Shown piece after piece: positions 40,669 to 49,980 of a DNA stretch of 64,000 nt. The DNA comes from Acidovorax sp. 107 (lineage in GTDB: Bacteria > Pseudomonadota > Gammaproteobacteria > Burkholderiales > Burkholderiaceae_C). Numbering within the stretch: the first letter of the stretch is position 1; every line of letters starts with the position of its first letter. Under the pieces are notes generated by a model. That model did not search any database. It was not told the origin of the DNA and worked only from the letters and a program-made list of their open reading frames with translations. Where the stretch lies: the NCBI RefSeq assembly GCF_003058055.1, contig NZ_QBTZ01000001.1, positions 684,501-748,500 on the forward strand, in the 5' to 3' direction. A program made the translations under genes and the position numbers.

Positions 40669-43116
40669 TCAGGCGGCAGTCAGCGGGGCAAACTGGCGCG
40701 TGTCCACGGCGGCCTTGTCGAACTCGAACCAGGGGTCGGGCTCGCCGTCCAGCGCAAACTGCAGCTGCTCCCACAGCGCCTTGCGGCCTTCGTGGTCTTC
40801 GAGGATGCGCTTCTTCACATAGTCCAGGCCCACGCGGCTCACGTAGTGCACGGTGCGCTCCAGGTACCAGCCCTCCTGGCGGTACAGCTCGCAGAACGCA
40901 CCGGTGTACTCCAGCACTTCTTCGGCGGTCTTGAGCTTGGTGAAGAAGTGCGCCACCTCGGTCTTGATGCCGCCGTTGCCGGCCACGTACATCTCCCAGC
41001 CGCTGTCCACGCCGATGATGCCCACGTCCTTGATGCCAGCCTCGGCGCAGTTGCGTGGGCAGCCGCTGACGGCAAACTTGACCTTGTGCGGGGCGTACAT
41101 GCGCCACATGGCGCGCTCCAGGTCCTTGCCCATCTGCGTGCTGTCCTGCGTACCCATGCGGCACCACTCGCTGCCCACGCAGGTCTTCACGGTGCGCAGC
41201 GCCTTGGCGTAGGCATGGCCGCTGGGCATGCCGATGTCCTTCCACACGGCCTGCAGGTCTTCCTTTTTCACGCCCAAGAGGTCAATGCGCTGGCCGCCTG
41301 TGACCTTCACGGTGGGGATGTTGTACTTGTCCACCGCATCGGCAATGCGGCGCAGCTCGTCGGCCGTGGTCTCGCCGCCCCACATGCGGGGGATCACGCT
41401 GTAGGTGCCATCCTTCTGGATGTTGGCGTGGCTGCGCTCGTTGATGGCACGGCTTTGCGGGTCGTCCTTGGCGTCCTTGGGCCAGGTGCTGATGAGGTAG
41501 TAGTTGACGGCGGGGCGGCAGGTGGCGCAGCCGTTGGGTGTCTTCCACTCCATGAAGTGAAAGACATCGGCAATGGACAGCAGCTTGTTGGCGCGGATGG
41601 CTTCGCGCACGGCCTGGTGGCCGTGGTCGGTACAGCCGCAGATCGCCTTGGTCTTGGGCGTGGCGCTGTAGTCGCCGCCCGCGGTGAACATGATGATCTG
41701 CTCCACCAGGCCCGTGCACGAGCCGCACGATGCGCTGGCCTTGGTGTGCTTGCGCACTTCGTCCAGCGTGAACAGGCCCTTGTCCTTGATGGCCTTGCAG
41801 ATGGCGCCCTTGGTCACGCCGTTACAGCCACAGACCTCGTCGGTATCGGCCATGGCCGATGCCTTGCTCTGGCCCTGGTGGCCCACGTCGCCGATGTTGC
41901 TCTCGCCAAACATCAGCTTGTCGCGGATGTCGGTCACGCTGCGGCCGTCGCGCAGCAGCTTGAAGTACCAGCTGCCGTCCACCGTGTCGCCATACAGGCA
42001 CGCGCCCACCAGCTTGTCGTCCTTGAGCACCAGTTTCTTGTACACGCCGCCAAAGGGGTCGCTCATCACGATCTCTTCGGTGTTCTCGCCGCCCTGGAAG
42101 TCGCCCGCCGAGAACAGGTCGATGCCCGTGACCTTGAGCTTGGTGGACGTGAGCGAACCCTGGTAGCGGCCGATGCCGAACTCGGCCAAGTGGTTGGCCA
42201 GTACCTTGCCCTGCTCGAACAGCGGGGCCACCAGACCATAGGCAATGCCCCGGTGTGCGGCGCACTCGCCCACCGCGTAGATGCGGGCGTCGGTGGTGGT
42301 TTGCAGCGTGTCGCTCACCACGATGCCGCGGTTCACGTGCAGGCGCATCTTTTCTGCCAGCGCGGTGTTGGGGCGGATGCCCACGGCCATCACCACCAGG
42401 TCGGCGGGCACCTCGGTGCCGTCCTTGAACTTGACGCTGGCTACGCGGCCCTCGGCGTTGCCCACCAGCTCCTGGGTCTGTGCGCCCATCAGAAAGCGCA
42501 TGCCACGGTCTTCCAGCGACTTTTGCAGCATCTTGCCCGCCACGTCATCGAGCTGGCGCTCCATCAGCGAGGGCATCACGTGCACCACGCTCACGGTCAT
42601 GCCGCGTTTCATCAGGCCGTTGGCAGCCTCCAGGCCCAGCAGGCCGCCGCCGATGACGACGGCGTGCTTGTAGGTGGCGGCGGCGTCGATCATGGCCTGG
42701 GTGTCGGCAATGTCGCGATAGGCCAGCACGCCTTGGAGGTCCTTGCCGGGCACGGGCAGGATGAACGGGTTGGAGCCCGTGGCCATGATGAGGCGGTCGT
42801 ACTCGGCGGTGATCACGTCGCCGTCCTTGCTGGTGGCGGTGACCACGCGGCGCACGCGGTCCACGTCGGTCACGGTGAAGCCGGTGTGCAGCGTGATGTG
42901 GTTGTCGGCGTACCACTGCCAGTCGTTGAGGATGATCTCGTCGATGGTCTGCTCGCCAGCCAGCACGGGCGACAGCAGAATGCGGTTGTAGTTGGGGTGC
43001 GGCTCGGCCCCGAAGACCGTGATGTCATACAGATCGGGGGCAATCTTGAGCAGCTCTTCCAGCGTGCGCACACCGGCCATGCCGTTCCCCACCATCACCA
43101 GTTTGAGCTTTTTCAT
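40669..43116 (-). CDS. nirB: NADH-dependent nitrite reductase large subunit
   Basis: This 815-residue NirB reduces nitrite to ammonium. Domains in order: pyridine nucleotide-disulphide oxidoreductase (MVGNGMAGVRTLEELL, VVIGGGLLGLEAANGLMKRG), two BFD-like 2Fe-2S segments (VCGCNGVTKGAICKAI and SCGSCTGLVEQIIM; AICGCTDHGH and NGCATCRPAVNYY), and the sulphite/nitrite reductase domain with siroheme-4Fe-4S ligands (CVGSEWCRMG and VSGCPRNCAEA). Start ATG 43116 (MKKLKLVMVGNG) is the family start. The longer frame would read through the leader terminator. Transcription is expected from a sigma-54 promoter 176-191 bp upstream through an attenuator leader. Confidence 0.97.
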   Translation of the reverse strand: MKKLKLVMVGNGMAGVRTLEELLKIAPDLYDITVFGAEPHPNYNRILLSPVLAGEQTIDEIILNDWQWYADNHITLHTGFTVTDVDRVRRVVTATSKDGDVITAEYDRLIMATGSNPFILPVPGKDLQGVLAYRDIADTQAMIDAAATYKHAVVIGGGLLGLEAANGLMKRGMTVSVVHVMPSLMERQLDDVAGKMLQKSLEDRGMRFLMGAQTQELVGNAEGRVASVKFKDGTEVPADLVVMAVGIRPNTALAEKMRLHVNRGIVVSDTLQTTTDARIYAVGECAAHRGIAYGLVAPLFEQGKVLANHLAEFGIGRYQGSLTSTKLKVTGIDLFSAGDFQGGENTEEIVMSDPFGGVYKKLVLKDDKLVGACLYGDTVDGSWYFKLLRDGRSVTDIRDKLMFGESNIGDVGHQGQSKASAMADTDEVCGCNGVTKGAICKAIKDKGLFTLDEVRKHTKASASCGSCTGLVEQIIMFTAGGDYSATPKTKAICGCTDHGHQAVREAIRANKLLSIADVFHFMEWKTPNGCATCRPAVNYYLISTWPKDAKDDPQSRAINERSHANIQKDGTYSVIPRMWGGETTADELRRIADAVDKYNIPTVKVTGGQRIDLLGVKKEDLQAVWKDIGMPSGHAYAKALRTVKTCVGSEWCRMGTQDSTQMGKDLERAMWRMYAPHKVKFAVSGCPRNCAEAGIKDVGIIGVDSGWEMYVAGNGGIKTEVAHFFTKLKTAEEVLEYTGAFCELYRQEGWYLERTVHYVSRVGLDYVKKRILEDHEGRKALWEQLQFALDGEPDPWFEFDKAAVDTRQFAPLTAA

Positions 43117-43152
43117 CGTGACTCCGTCGGTTCCATCGCCTGGGCGATGCAG

Positions 43153-43278
43153 AAAACAAAAAAGGCGTCCACACGATGCAGCTCCGACGTTCCATCGAAA
43201 CCGCATGTGGGGACGCCTTCGTCCATACAACCCCTTGGTGCGCCGTTGCACCGCTGAATTGCGTGGCCCTGCTGGGCC
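43153..43278 (-). promoter_or_regulatory. ANTAR-type attenuator leader of the nirB operon
   Basis: On the minus strand, from the promoter: a GGCCC/GGGCC hairpin (43265-43278), then GGTGC-[AACGGC]-GCACC (43237-43252). The latter is a six-base loop with A1 and G4, the signature of ANTAR-protein targets. Then comes a terminator whose outer stem AAGGCGTCC/GGACGCCTT (43211-43219 with 43162-43170) is followed by TTTTGTTTTC. The first hairpin does not clearly show an A1/G4 hexaloop. By analogy with nasF leaders bound by NasR/NasT, the hexaloop hairpin would be bound to prevent termination when nitrate is present. Confidence 0.8.
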
Positions 43279-43291
43279 GTTGCTCTGGTTA

Positions 43292-43307
43292 AGCAATGCC
43301 CGTGCCA
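43292..43307 (-). promoter_or_regulatory. Sigma-54 promoter of nirB
   Basis: The minus strand reads TGGCACGGGCATTGCT, a match to the -24/-12 consensus TGGCACG-N4-TTGCW at every defined position. It lies just upstream of the attenuator leader. Sigma-54 dependence implies NtrC-type nitrogen control. Confidence 0.88.
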
Positions 43308-43403
43308 GGGTTTGTGCACTGATCTGGGGTGACATCACGTGCTCTGCGTGCGGCGGCGCCTGCATGCACCACCTTGGGCACAGAATCTGCATGGGGCTGG
43401 TGC

Positions 43404-45161
43404 ATGAGTTTTGAACTGGACATCGGCCACACCTCGCAGGCCGGGCGCAACGAAGTCAACGAGGACTTTGCAGCCCTGGTGCTGGGGCAGGGGCGCGACC
43501 GAGAGCGTGGCGCCATTGCCGCCATTGCCGATGGCGTGAGCAGCGGCGGCAAGGGGCGCGAAGCCGCCCAGACCACGGTGAACACGCTGGTGAACGACTA
43601 CTTCGCCACGCCCGACACCTGGGACACCACGGTGGCTCTGGATCGCATCCTGAGCGCGCACAACGGCTGGCTCGCGTCGATGAACCGGCGCCGCCAGCCT
43701 GCCGTGGGCCTGACCACGCTCACCGCTATCGTGCTGCGCGGCCAGTCGTACACGCTGGCCCATGTGGGCGACACGCGCGCCTATCTGCTGCGGGGCGGCC
43801 GGCTGCAACTGCTGACCACCGACCATGTGATGGCGCAGCGCGACTTTGCGCACCAGCTCACCCGCGCCATGGGGCTGGACGACCATGTGGTGGTGGACTA
43901 CAGCCAGGGCGAACTGCACAGCGGCGACCTGCTGGTGCTGCTGTCCGACGGCGTGCACGGCAGCCTGCCCGAGCGCGAGCTGCGCCAGCTTCTGCAGGCG
44001 GACGCGAGTGCCCAGGCCCTGAGCGAGGAGATCACGCGGGCAGCCCTGCGCCGGGGCAGCACCGACAACGTGACCGCACTGGTGGTGCGGGTGCAGGGGG
44101 CGCTGGAGGCCACCTTGCAGGACGAGTCGCGCCGGGCTCAGCAGCTGCCGGTGCTGCCGCTGCTCAAGGTGGGTGAGCCGGTGGATGGCTTGGTGGTGAC
44201 GGCGCTGGTGGCCGACAGCGGCATCCACCGCATCTACCAGGTGCGCGACCCGGCCACCCAGCGGTTGTATGCGCTCAAGACCCTGGTGCCCGCTCGCGCG
44301 CACGACGCACAAGAGCGCGCCACCCTGGCGCATGAGGCCTGGGTGGCCCGGCGCATGCAGTCCGGCCACGCGGCCGTGCACCTGGCGCGCCTTACCACCT
44401 GGCCCCCGGAGCAGGGCGGCACAGCCCCCGGAGCCAGCGCGTTTTATCTGCTGTACGAATGGCATGCGGGCCAGACCCTGGGCCAGCGCCTGCGCGGACG
44501 CCAGCACCTGGGCGTGCCGCAGGTCGTGTCGGTGGTGATGCAGGCGGCGCAGGTGCTGGGCTGGCTGCACCGGCAAGGCGTGGTGCACCGCGACATCAAA
44601 CCCGACAACCTGCACTTGGGCGACGACGGCGTGCTGCGGGTGCTGGACCTGGGCGTGGCCCTGTCGGGCCGCGAGCCCGAGGCCACGCGCCGCCTGCACG
44701 CGGGCACCCCCAGCTACATGAACCCCGAGCAGTGGCCGGGCTACGAAAAGAACGGAGACCCGGCCGGCCAGTTGCCCGATGCGGGCAGTGACCTGTATGC
44801 GCTGGGCGTCACGCTGTACCAGCTGTTGACGCACGGCCGCCTGCCCTATGGCGAGGTGGTGCCCTACCAGCTGGGCCGCTACCACCGCGACCCGGTGGCC
44901 CCCAGCCGCCACCACCCGGGCGTGCCCATCTGGCTCGACCACATCGCACTGAAGGCCGTGGCCCGCCAGCGGTCGCAGCGCTTTGAAACAGCGGAGGAGC
45001 TGCTGCTGGCGCTGGAGCGGGGTGCGTCACGCCCTTTGTCCGCCCCTGGCCCACAGCCCCTGATGCAGCGCGATGCCACGGCGCTGTGGAAGATCGCGTT
45101 GGCGGTGAGCGTGCTGGTGAACCTGTTGCTGGTGTACTGGCTGCTGTTTTTGCCGAGGTGA
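43404..45161 (+). CDS. PP2C phosphatase-protein kinase fusion with C-terminal membrane anchor
   Basis: This 585-residue protein has a PP2C-type phosphatase (GHTSQAGRNEVNEDFAAL, IADGVSSGGKG, LTAIVLRGQSYTLAHVGDTRAYLL, LVLLSDGVHG, about 1-235). A Ser/Thr protein kinase follows (ALKTLVP lysine, VVHRDIKPDNLHLG catalytic loop, DLG in place of DFG, AGTPSYMNPEQW, about 265-540), then a single C-terminal helix (IALAVSVLVNLLLVYWLLFL). It is divergent from nirB, with the sigma-54 promoter between them, and convergent with narK. A similar kinase gene lies beside nirB and nasA in Pseudomonas aeruginosa (PA1782, from memory), so a role in nitrate assimilation is likely. Its substrates are unknown. Confidence 0.92.
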   Translation: MSFELDIGHTSQAGRNEVNEDFAALVLGQGRDRERGAIAAIADGVSSGGKGREAAQTTVNTLVNDYFATPDTWDTTVALDRILSAHNGWLASMNRRRQPAVGLTTLTAIVLRGQSYTLAHVGDTRAYLLRGGRLQLLTTDHVMAQRDFAHQLTRAMGLDDHVVVDYSQGELHSGDLLVLLSDGVHGSLPERELRQLLQADASAQALSEEITRAALRRGSTDNVTALVVRVQGALEATLQDESRRAQQLPVLPLLKVGEPVDGLVVTALVADSGIHRIYQVRDPATQRLYALKTLVPARAHDAQERATLAHEAWVARRMQSGHAAVHLARLTTWPPEQGGTAPGASAFYLLYEWHAGQTLGQRLRGRQHLGVPQVVSVVMQAAQVLGWLHRQGVVHRDIKPDNLHLGDDGVLRVLDLGVALSGREPEATRRLHAGTPSYMNPEQWPGYEKNGDPAGQLPDAGSDLYALGVTLYQLLTHGRLPYGEVVPYQLGRYHRDPVAPSRHHPGVPIWLDHIALKAVARQRSQRFETAEELLLALERGASRPLSAPGPQPLMQRDATALWKIALAVSVLVNLLLVYWLLFLPR

Positions 45162-45171
45162 GGCGGTTGAT

Positions 45172-45234
45172 TTGCTATTGAAAATATAGCTATCTGTGCA
45201 GATGGCAAAAGCACTGGACAGTGATTGGACTTGA
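45172..45234. repeat. Repeat family A copy after the kinase gene
   Basis: TTGCTATTGAAAATATAGCTATCTG, then GCAGATGGCAAAAGCAC and GTGATTGGAC. The left half is close to the family consensus, the right half degenerate. The remaining gap to 45391 holds a partial direct copy of the narK 3' end (CATGCGC..GCGCGTCCACCCTT at 45264 and 45393) and no gene. Confidence 0.5.
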
Positions 45235-45391
45235 AATGTGCCGTGGCGCAGTGCGTTGACTGGCCATGCGCCGCTCACGCTGCGTGCGCGTCCACCCTTT
45301 TAGCTTCGGCCCACTTCGTTTCACTTTGCTTCGCAACGTGAGCCTTCGCTGGAAAGGTGGCGAGCGCTTGCGCGCTCACCGGCTACGCCGG

Positions 45392-46606
45392 TCATGCGCT
45401 GCGCGCACGTCCACCCTTCTCCGCCCACGTGCGGGTCCAGCGGATCTGCATCACCCGCAGCAGCACCAGCATGGCAGCGGCGCACACCGCGATGCCCACA
45501 AAGCCCCACAGGTAGGTGCCGGTGTACTGGCGCGAGAAGCCCATGCCGTTGGGGATGAGGCCACCGCCCAGTGCGCCGATCTCGCCAATCATCGAGCCCG
45601 CTACGGCCGTGGACAGCGGCCAGCGCAGCGGCACCAGCTGGAACAGCGCGCCGTTGCCCGCGCCCAGTGCCGCAAAACACACCAGGAACAGCAGCATCGT
45701 CACCGGCAAGGAGTTTTCGGCCAGGCCGCACAGCACCATGCTCACGGCAGTGACGGCCAGTACGCCCGTGAGCGTGTTGACGCCACCCCAATGGTCCGAC
45801 AGCCAGCCACCCATCACCCGCAGCGCCGCCCCCAGAAAGGCCGCCAGCATGGTCAGTTGCCCCGCCTGCACCTTGCTCACGCCAAACTGGTCGTAGAAGT
45901 AGCTGGGCAAGAAGGCCGTGAGGCCGATGAAGCCGCCAAACGTCACGGCGTAGATCAGGCTGAATGCCCAGCCGTCCTTTTCAAACAGGCAGGCAATGTG
46001 CTCCCGGAACGTGGCATGGGGCGCCAGGTCGGGTGGCTCTTTGGCAAAGACTGCCATCACCACGGCGGGCACGGCCACGCCGACGGCCGCAAAGCCGTAG
46101 ACCGCCTGCCAGCCAAATTTCTGGGCCAGTGCAGGTGCCAGCAGCGCGGCCACGGCGGTGCCCACATTGCCCGCGCCCACGATGCCCATGGCAAGGCCCT
46201 TGTAGCGAGGCGGAAACGAGCCCGAGCCCAGCGACAGTGCCACGCCAAAGCTCGCACCCGCCACGCCCAGCAGGATGCCCAGCGCCAGCAGGTCGTTGAA
46301 GGTGTGCACGAACAGGTAGCCATAGCCCATGGCCAGAAAGATGCCCGCCATCTCGACCAGGGTGGCGCGCTTGCGGCCGATGTACTGCGCCAGGATGCCC
46401 AACGGAAACCGCATCAGCGCCCCCGCAAAGATGGGGATGGACAGCATCATGCCCATCTGGGTGGGGGAGAGCTGGAAGCTCTCGCGGATGAACGGCGCCA
46501 TCGCACCGTTGATGACCCACACCGCGCACGAAAAGCCGAAGTACAGAAACGACGCCCACAGCGTGGGTGCGTGGCCGGATTGGAGGAACTGGCGGAATGA
46601 AAGCAT
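45392..46606 (-). CDS. narK: Nitrate/nitrite transporter, MFS NarK/NasA type
   Basis: This 404-residue, 12-helix major facilitator of the nitrate/nitrite porter family contains FFGFSCAVWVINGAM-like helix 1, AGALMRFPLGILAQYIGRKRA and a nitrate signature (GAGNVGTAVAALLAP). The second signature lies near FAALGAGNGALFQLVPLRWP. Start MLSFRQFLQSGH at 46606 was chosen because the frame upstream reads through the leader terminator. Its 5' region repeats the sigma-54 promoter and attenuator of nirB. With the ABC transporter nrtABD further right, the cell has two nitrate uptake routes under the same control. Confidence 0.93.
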   Translation of the reverse strand: MLSFRQFLQSGHAPTLWASFLYFGFSCAVWVINGAMAPFIRESFQLSPTQMGMMLSIPIFAGALMRFPLGILAQYIGRKRATLVEMAGIFLAMGYGYLFVHTFNDLLALGILLGVAGASFGVALSLGSGSFPPRYKGLAMGIVGAGNVGTAVAALLAPALAQKFGWQAVYGFAAVGVAVPAVVMAVFAKEPPDLAPHATFREHIACLFEKDGWAFSLIYAVTFGGFIGLTAFLPSYFYDQFGVSKVQAGQLTMLAAFLGAALRVMGGWLSDHWGGVNTLTGVLAVTAVSMVLCGLAENSLPVTMLLFLVCFAALGAGNGALFQLVPLRWPLSTAVAGSMIGEIGALGGGLIPNGMGFSRQYTGTYLWGFVGIAVCAAAMLVLLRVMQIRWTRTWAEKGGRARSA

Positions 46607-46656
46607 GGGATTTGCACAAATAAAGGTAGCGGTGTTCACAGCCTTCGTCGGCCATA

Positions 46657-46752
46657 AAACAAAAAAGGCGACCACACCAGGCGGAATCGGTAAACCGATA
46701 CAGCCGGTGGGGACGCCTTCGTCCTTGCCGCCCTTGTGTGCGCCGTTGCACA
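46657..46752 (-). promoter_or_regulatory. ANTAR-type attenuator leader of narK
   Basis: On the minus strand: TGTGC-[AACGGC]-GCACA hairpin (46737-46752) with the A1/G4 hexaloop, preceded by a possible ACAGGGC/GCCCTGT stem. Then a terminator with stem GGTGGGGACGCCTT-equivalent arms (46706-46719 with 46665-46678), an internal ATCGG/CCGAT helix, and TTTTTTGTTTTATGG. The loop and terminator stem are nearly identical to those of nirB. Confidence 0.8.
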
Positions 46753-46792
46753 GGGCATGCGCAGCCCTGTAGAGGCCGCTGTGCTAGGTGCT

Positions 46793-46808
46793 TGCAATGC
46801 CTGTGCCA
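46793..46808 (-). promoter_or_regulatory. Sigma-54 promoter of narK
   Basis: The minus strand reads TGGCACAGGCATTGCA, matching the -24/-12 consensus except one spacer-side base. A TGCACC-N5-GGTGCC dyad, similar to NtrC sites, lies 8 bp upstream (46816-46832). Confidence 0.85.
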
Positions 46809-47020
46809 GATGGATTGCACCAACCCGGTGCCCGAGTGCGCCAGCCCCCCAGGGCGGCATACCTTGCATGCGCTGATGCCGCAACGCTAGGCGGTTGCGC
46901 CCTTGCCTTTTTGCCTTGTGTTGGTGCGTGGCACTGCACAGGGCATTGCCAAAGCCAAGCACGCCTTTTACCCAGCATTGCGCAATGAGATATTCTGCAT
47001 AAATGATATTAATGATGTAA

Positions 47021-47042
47021 AATTGATGAAAATTTATCAATT
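47021..47042. promoter_or_regulatory. AT-rich dyad upstream of the Aer-like chemoreceptor
   Basis: AATTGAT pairs with ATCAATT around GAAAATTT in the most AT-rich stretch of the window (about 46980-47110). It could be an operator for the gene that starts at 47181. No regulator is assigned. The remaining 46833-47180 has no convincing gene. Confidence 0.4.
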
Positions 47043-47180
47043 GTGCGGAATTGTTTTTTCCCCCAGGTCTCGTGAAATTACGCAATTAACGTTTGCTTTT
47101 GTCACGGTTGCGTCCTTAAGATGGTTCTCACGCGGGACCAGCGGCGGTGCAGGGGTAGGACTTTTTCTAGGAGTTTTCCG

Positions 47181-48830
47181 ATGAGAATGAATCTTCCAGT
47201 CAGTCAGCATGAATATGCGTTCCCCAAGGGCCAGACCCTGGTCTCCACCACCGATCTCAAGGGCCGCATCCTCTACTGCAACCCGATGTTCATCGAGGTC
47301 AGCGGGTACGAAAAGGAAGAGCTGCTGGGCCAGCCCCACAACATCGTGAGGCACCCCGACATGCCCGAGGAGGCTTACCGCGACATGTGGGAAACCATTG
47401 CCAGAGGTGTTCCCTGGTCGGCCCCGGTCAAGAACCGGCGCAAGGACGGCACGTTCTACTGGGTGATGGCCAATGTCACCCCGCTCATGCAGGGCGACCA
47501 GCCCACGGGTTACATGTCGGTGCGCACCGAAGCCACGCGCGAACAGATCCAGGCGGCCGAGGCGCTGTACCAGCAGATGCAGGCCGAGAAGCAGTCGGGC
47601 ACGCTGGTGCACAGGCTGTCGGCCGGGCAACTGGTCAAAGACACCTTGTGGGGCCGCGTGGCCCGGGCGCTGTCGCTGGGCCCGCTGGGCAAGATGATGG
47701 CGTGCACCCTGGTGCTGGTGGTGGCCTCGTGGTGCGCTGCCCTGCTGGGCGGGCATACCGTGTCGCTGGCCTCGGGCGCTGCGTGGCTGGGGGTGGTGGT
47801 GCTGGCGCTGGGCATGGCGGTGTACCTGCACCAGGTCACGGTGGCGCCGTTGTCGCAGATGCTGCTGTGGGCCAACCGCATGGCGGCGGGCGACCTCACC
47901 CAGAAGATCTCTGCATCGCGCAGCGACACCGTGGGCCAGTTGCAAAAGGCGCTGGCGCAGCTCAACGTGAACCTGCTGTCCATCGTGCGTGATGCCCGTC
48001 AGGAGAGCGAGCACATGCAGGTCTCCACCCGCGAGATTGCCCAGGGCAACCAGGACCTGTCATCCCGCACCGAGGCGCAGGCCAGCAACCTGCAGCAGAC
48101 GGCTGCGTCCATGGAGGAGATCACCGGCACCGTCAAACAGACCGCCGAGTCCGCGCGCCAGGCGGCGGTGCTGGCCACGCAGGCCACCCAGGTCACCGAA
48201 CGCAGCAGCGCGGCCGTGGACGGTGTCGCCAGCACCATGAAGCAGATCCAGGCCGCATCGGGCCGCATCAGCGAGATCACGCAGCTCATCGACTCCATCG
48301 CCTTCCAGACCAACATCCTGGCCCTGAATGCGGCGGTGGAGGCTGCGCGGGCCGGGGACCAGGGGCGGGGCTTTGCGGTGGTGGCCTCCGAGGTGCGCAG
48401 CCTGTCGCACCGCACGCTCTCGGCCGCCAAGGAGATCCGTCAGCTCATCGACGACTCGGCCACCAAGGTAACCGAGGGCCATGAAAAAACCGACGCTGCG
48501 CAGAAAACCATGACCGAGTCGCTGGAGCTGGTGCGCCGTGTGAACACGCTGATCGGCGAGATCCACAGTGCCTCGAACGAGCAGCTCAGCGGCATCTCGC
48601 AGGTCAACTCGGCGGTGGCGCAGCTGGACACCATCACGCAACAGAACGCCGCGCTGGTGGAAGAGAACGCGGCATCGGCTATGCAGCTCAACGGCCAGGC
48701 GCAGACCATGACCGAGACCGTGCAGGTGTTCCGCATCGACGCCTCGGCACCTGCCCACTCGCGCGATGCGGTGGCGCTGCGCAAGGAGATGAAGGCCTCG
48801 TCCAGCAGCCGGGCGCTGGCGCCGGCCTGA
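47181..48830 (+). CDS. Aer-like methyl-accepting chemotaxis protein (PAS, two TM, HAMP, MCP)
   Basis: This 549-residue chemoreceptor has an N-terminal PAS domain ([39 protein letters not shown]) like the FAD-binding redox sensor Aer. Two adjacent hydrophobic helices ([19 protein letters not shown] and [15 protein letters not shown]), HAMP and the cytoplasmic signalling domain with the hairpin tip [34 protein letters not shown] follow. No obvious C-terminal CheR pentapeptide is seen. The ATG at 47181 follows TAGGAG. It likely senses energy or redox state. Its link to nitrate is only proximity. Confidence 0.94.
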   Translation: MRMNLPVSQHEYAFPKGQTLVSTTDLKGRILYCNPMFIEVSGYEKEELLGQPHNIVRHPDMPEEAYRDMWETIARGVPWSAPVKNRRKDGTFYWVMANVTPLMQGDQPTGYMSVRTEATREQIQAAEALYQQMQAEKQSGTLVHRLSAGQLVKDTLWGRVARALSLGPLGKMMACTLVLVVASWCAALLGGHTVSLASGAAWLGVVVLALGMAVYLHQVTVAPLSQMLLWANRMAAGDLTQKISASRSDTVGQLQKALAQLNVNLLSIVRDARQESEHMQVSTREIAQGNQDLSSRTEAQASNLQQTAASMEEITGTVKQTAESARQAAVLATQATQVTERSSAAVDGVASTMKQIQAASGRISEITQLIDSIAFQTNILALNAAVEAARAGDQGRGFAVVASEVRSLSHRTLSAAKEIRQLIDDSATKVTEGHEKTDAAQKTMTESLELVRRVNTLIGEIHSASNEQLSGISQVNSAVAQLDTITQQNAALVEENAASAMQLNGQAQTMTETVQVFRIDASAPAHSRDAVALRKEMKASSSSRALAPA

Positions 48831-48917
48831 GTTTGCGAAGCCGCTCCGCATTGGGGGCGGCCCATGAACTCGGTCGGCGTCTTGCCAGGGGCCGGGCGCG
48901 ATGCGGCGAGGCAGGCG

Positions 48918-49943
48918 CTATGTGCTCTCGCGCACTGTCAGCTCAAACCCCAGATTCACCGAGTTGTGCTCGGGCGCCTCACCACGCATCAGCGCCAGCA
49001 GCATGCGCGCGCTGGCCTCGCCCACGGCTGCGCGGGGCGTGCGCACCGTGGTCAGTGGCGGCAGCATCTGGTCGCTGCCCGCCAGGTCGTTGAAGCCTGC
49101 AATCGCTACCTGGCCGGGCACCGACAAGCCCAGGCGCTGTGCCGCCAGCAGGCCGCCCTGGGCCAGGTCGTCGTTGCAGAAGAACACGGCATCGACACCG
49201 GGGCGGGTGCGCAGCAACTCTTCCAGCAGTTCGCTCCCCAGCCGCATCGACGAGGGCTGCGGGCTCAGCAGCTCCAGCTTGGGGTCGTACAGGCCTGCTT
49301 CGCGCAGGCAGCGGCGGTAGCCTTCGGCGCGCTGCATGGTGCGCGGGTCCAGCTGGGCCGCAACAAAAGCGATCTTTTGGTAGCCCCGCGCCAGCAGGTG
49401 GGCCGTCATGCTGTGGCCCGCATCCTGCTGCGAAAAGCCCACGCAGAACACGCCGGGGGCCGAGGTCATCTCCATCAGGTGCACGCAGGGCACGCCGCTG
49501 GCGGCAATCAGGTGGCGCGAAGCCTCGGTGCGGTCAAAACCGGTGACCAGCAAGCCGGCAGGGCGGTGTGCGAGGTAGGTGCGCAGCAGTTGCTCTTCCT
49601 CCTGTGGGTCGTAGTGCGTGACGCCGATCAGCGCTTGGTAACCCTGAGGAAACAGGGTGCGATGCACGGCCTCCAGCACGTCCACAAACAGCGCGTTGGA
49701 TAGCAAGGGCACCAGCACCGGCACCTGCACGCTGCGTTGCGAGGCCAGTGCGCGAGCGGCGGGGTCGGGCACATAGCCCAATTGCTCTGCGGCAGCTTTC
49801 ACGCGCTGCACCAGCTCTTGCGCCACACCACGCTCGCCGCGCAAGGCGCGGGATGCGGTGATGGGGCTGACCTCGGCGGCCTTGGCCACGTCGCTCAGCG
49901 TGATGCGGCCGCTGGAGCGGCGTTTTGTCTCGGGTTTGTTCAA
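48918..49943 (-). CDS. gntR: LacI-family repressor, GntR (gluconate) type
   Basis: This 341-residue LacI-family repressor has an HTH at residues 15-35 (TLSDVAKAAEVSPITASRALRG) and a periplasmic-binding-like effector domain with FNDLAGSDQMLPPLTTVRTPR, as in gluconate repressors. The start codon is TTG: an in-frame TAA lies two codons upstream and GAGGG sits at ribosome-site distance, so translation cannot start earlier. It is divergent from gntK and the TRAP genes, and two LacI-type operators lie between them. Confidence 0.92.
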   Translation of the reverse strand: MNKPETKRRSSGRITLSDVAKAAEVSPITASRALRGERGVAQELVQRVKAAAEQLGYVPDPAARALASQRSVQVPVLVPLLSNALFVDVLEAVHRTLFPQGYQALIGVTHYDPQEEEQLLRTYLAHRPAGLLVTGFDRTEASRHLIAASGVPCVHLMEMTSAPGVFCVGFSQQDAGHSMTAHLLARGYQKIAFVAAQLDPRTMQRAEGYRRCLREAGLYDPKLELLSPQPSSMRLGSELLEELLRTRPGVDAVFFCNDDLAQGGLLAAQRLGLSVPGQVAIAGFNDLAGSDQMLPPLTTVRTPRAAVGEASARMLLALMRGEAPEHNSVNLGFELTVREST

Positions 49944-49980
49944 GGGTTAACCCTCATGGGCCTTGGGGTTGATTTGATTA

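Noticed and set aside
40792..43257. 821-codon plus-strand frame opposite nirB
   Set aside because: His/Ala/Val-rich antisense translation of nirB without any family resemblance.
46816..46832. TGCACC-N5-GGTGCC dyad as an NtrC enhancer of narK
   Set aside because: It looks like an NtrC site but lies only 8 bp from the -24 box, too close for a normal enhancer, so it is mentioned but not called.
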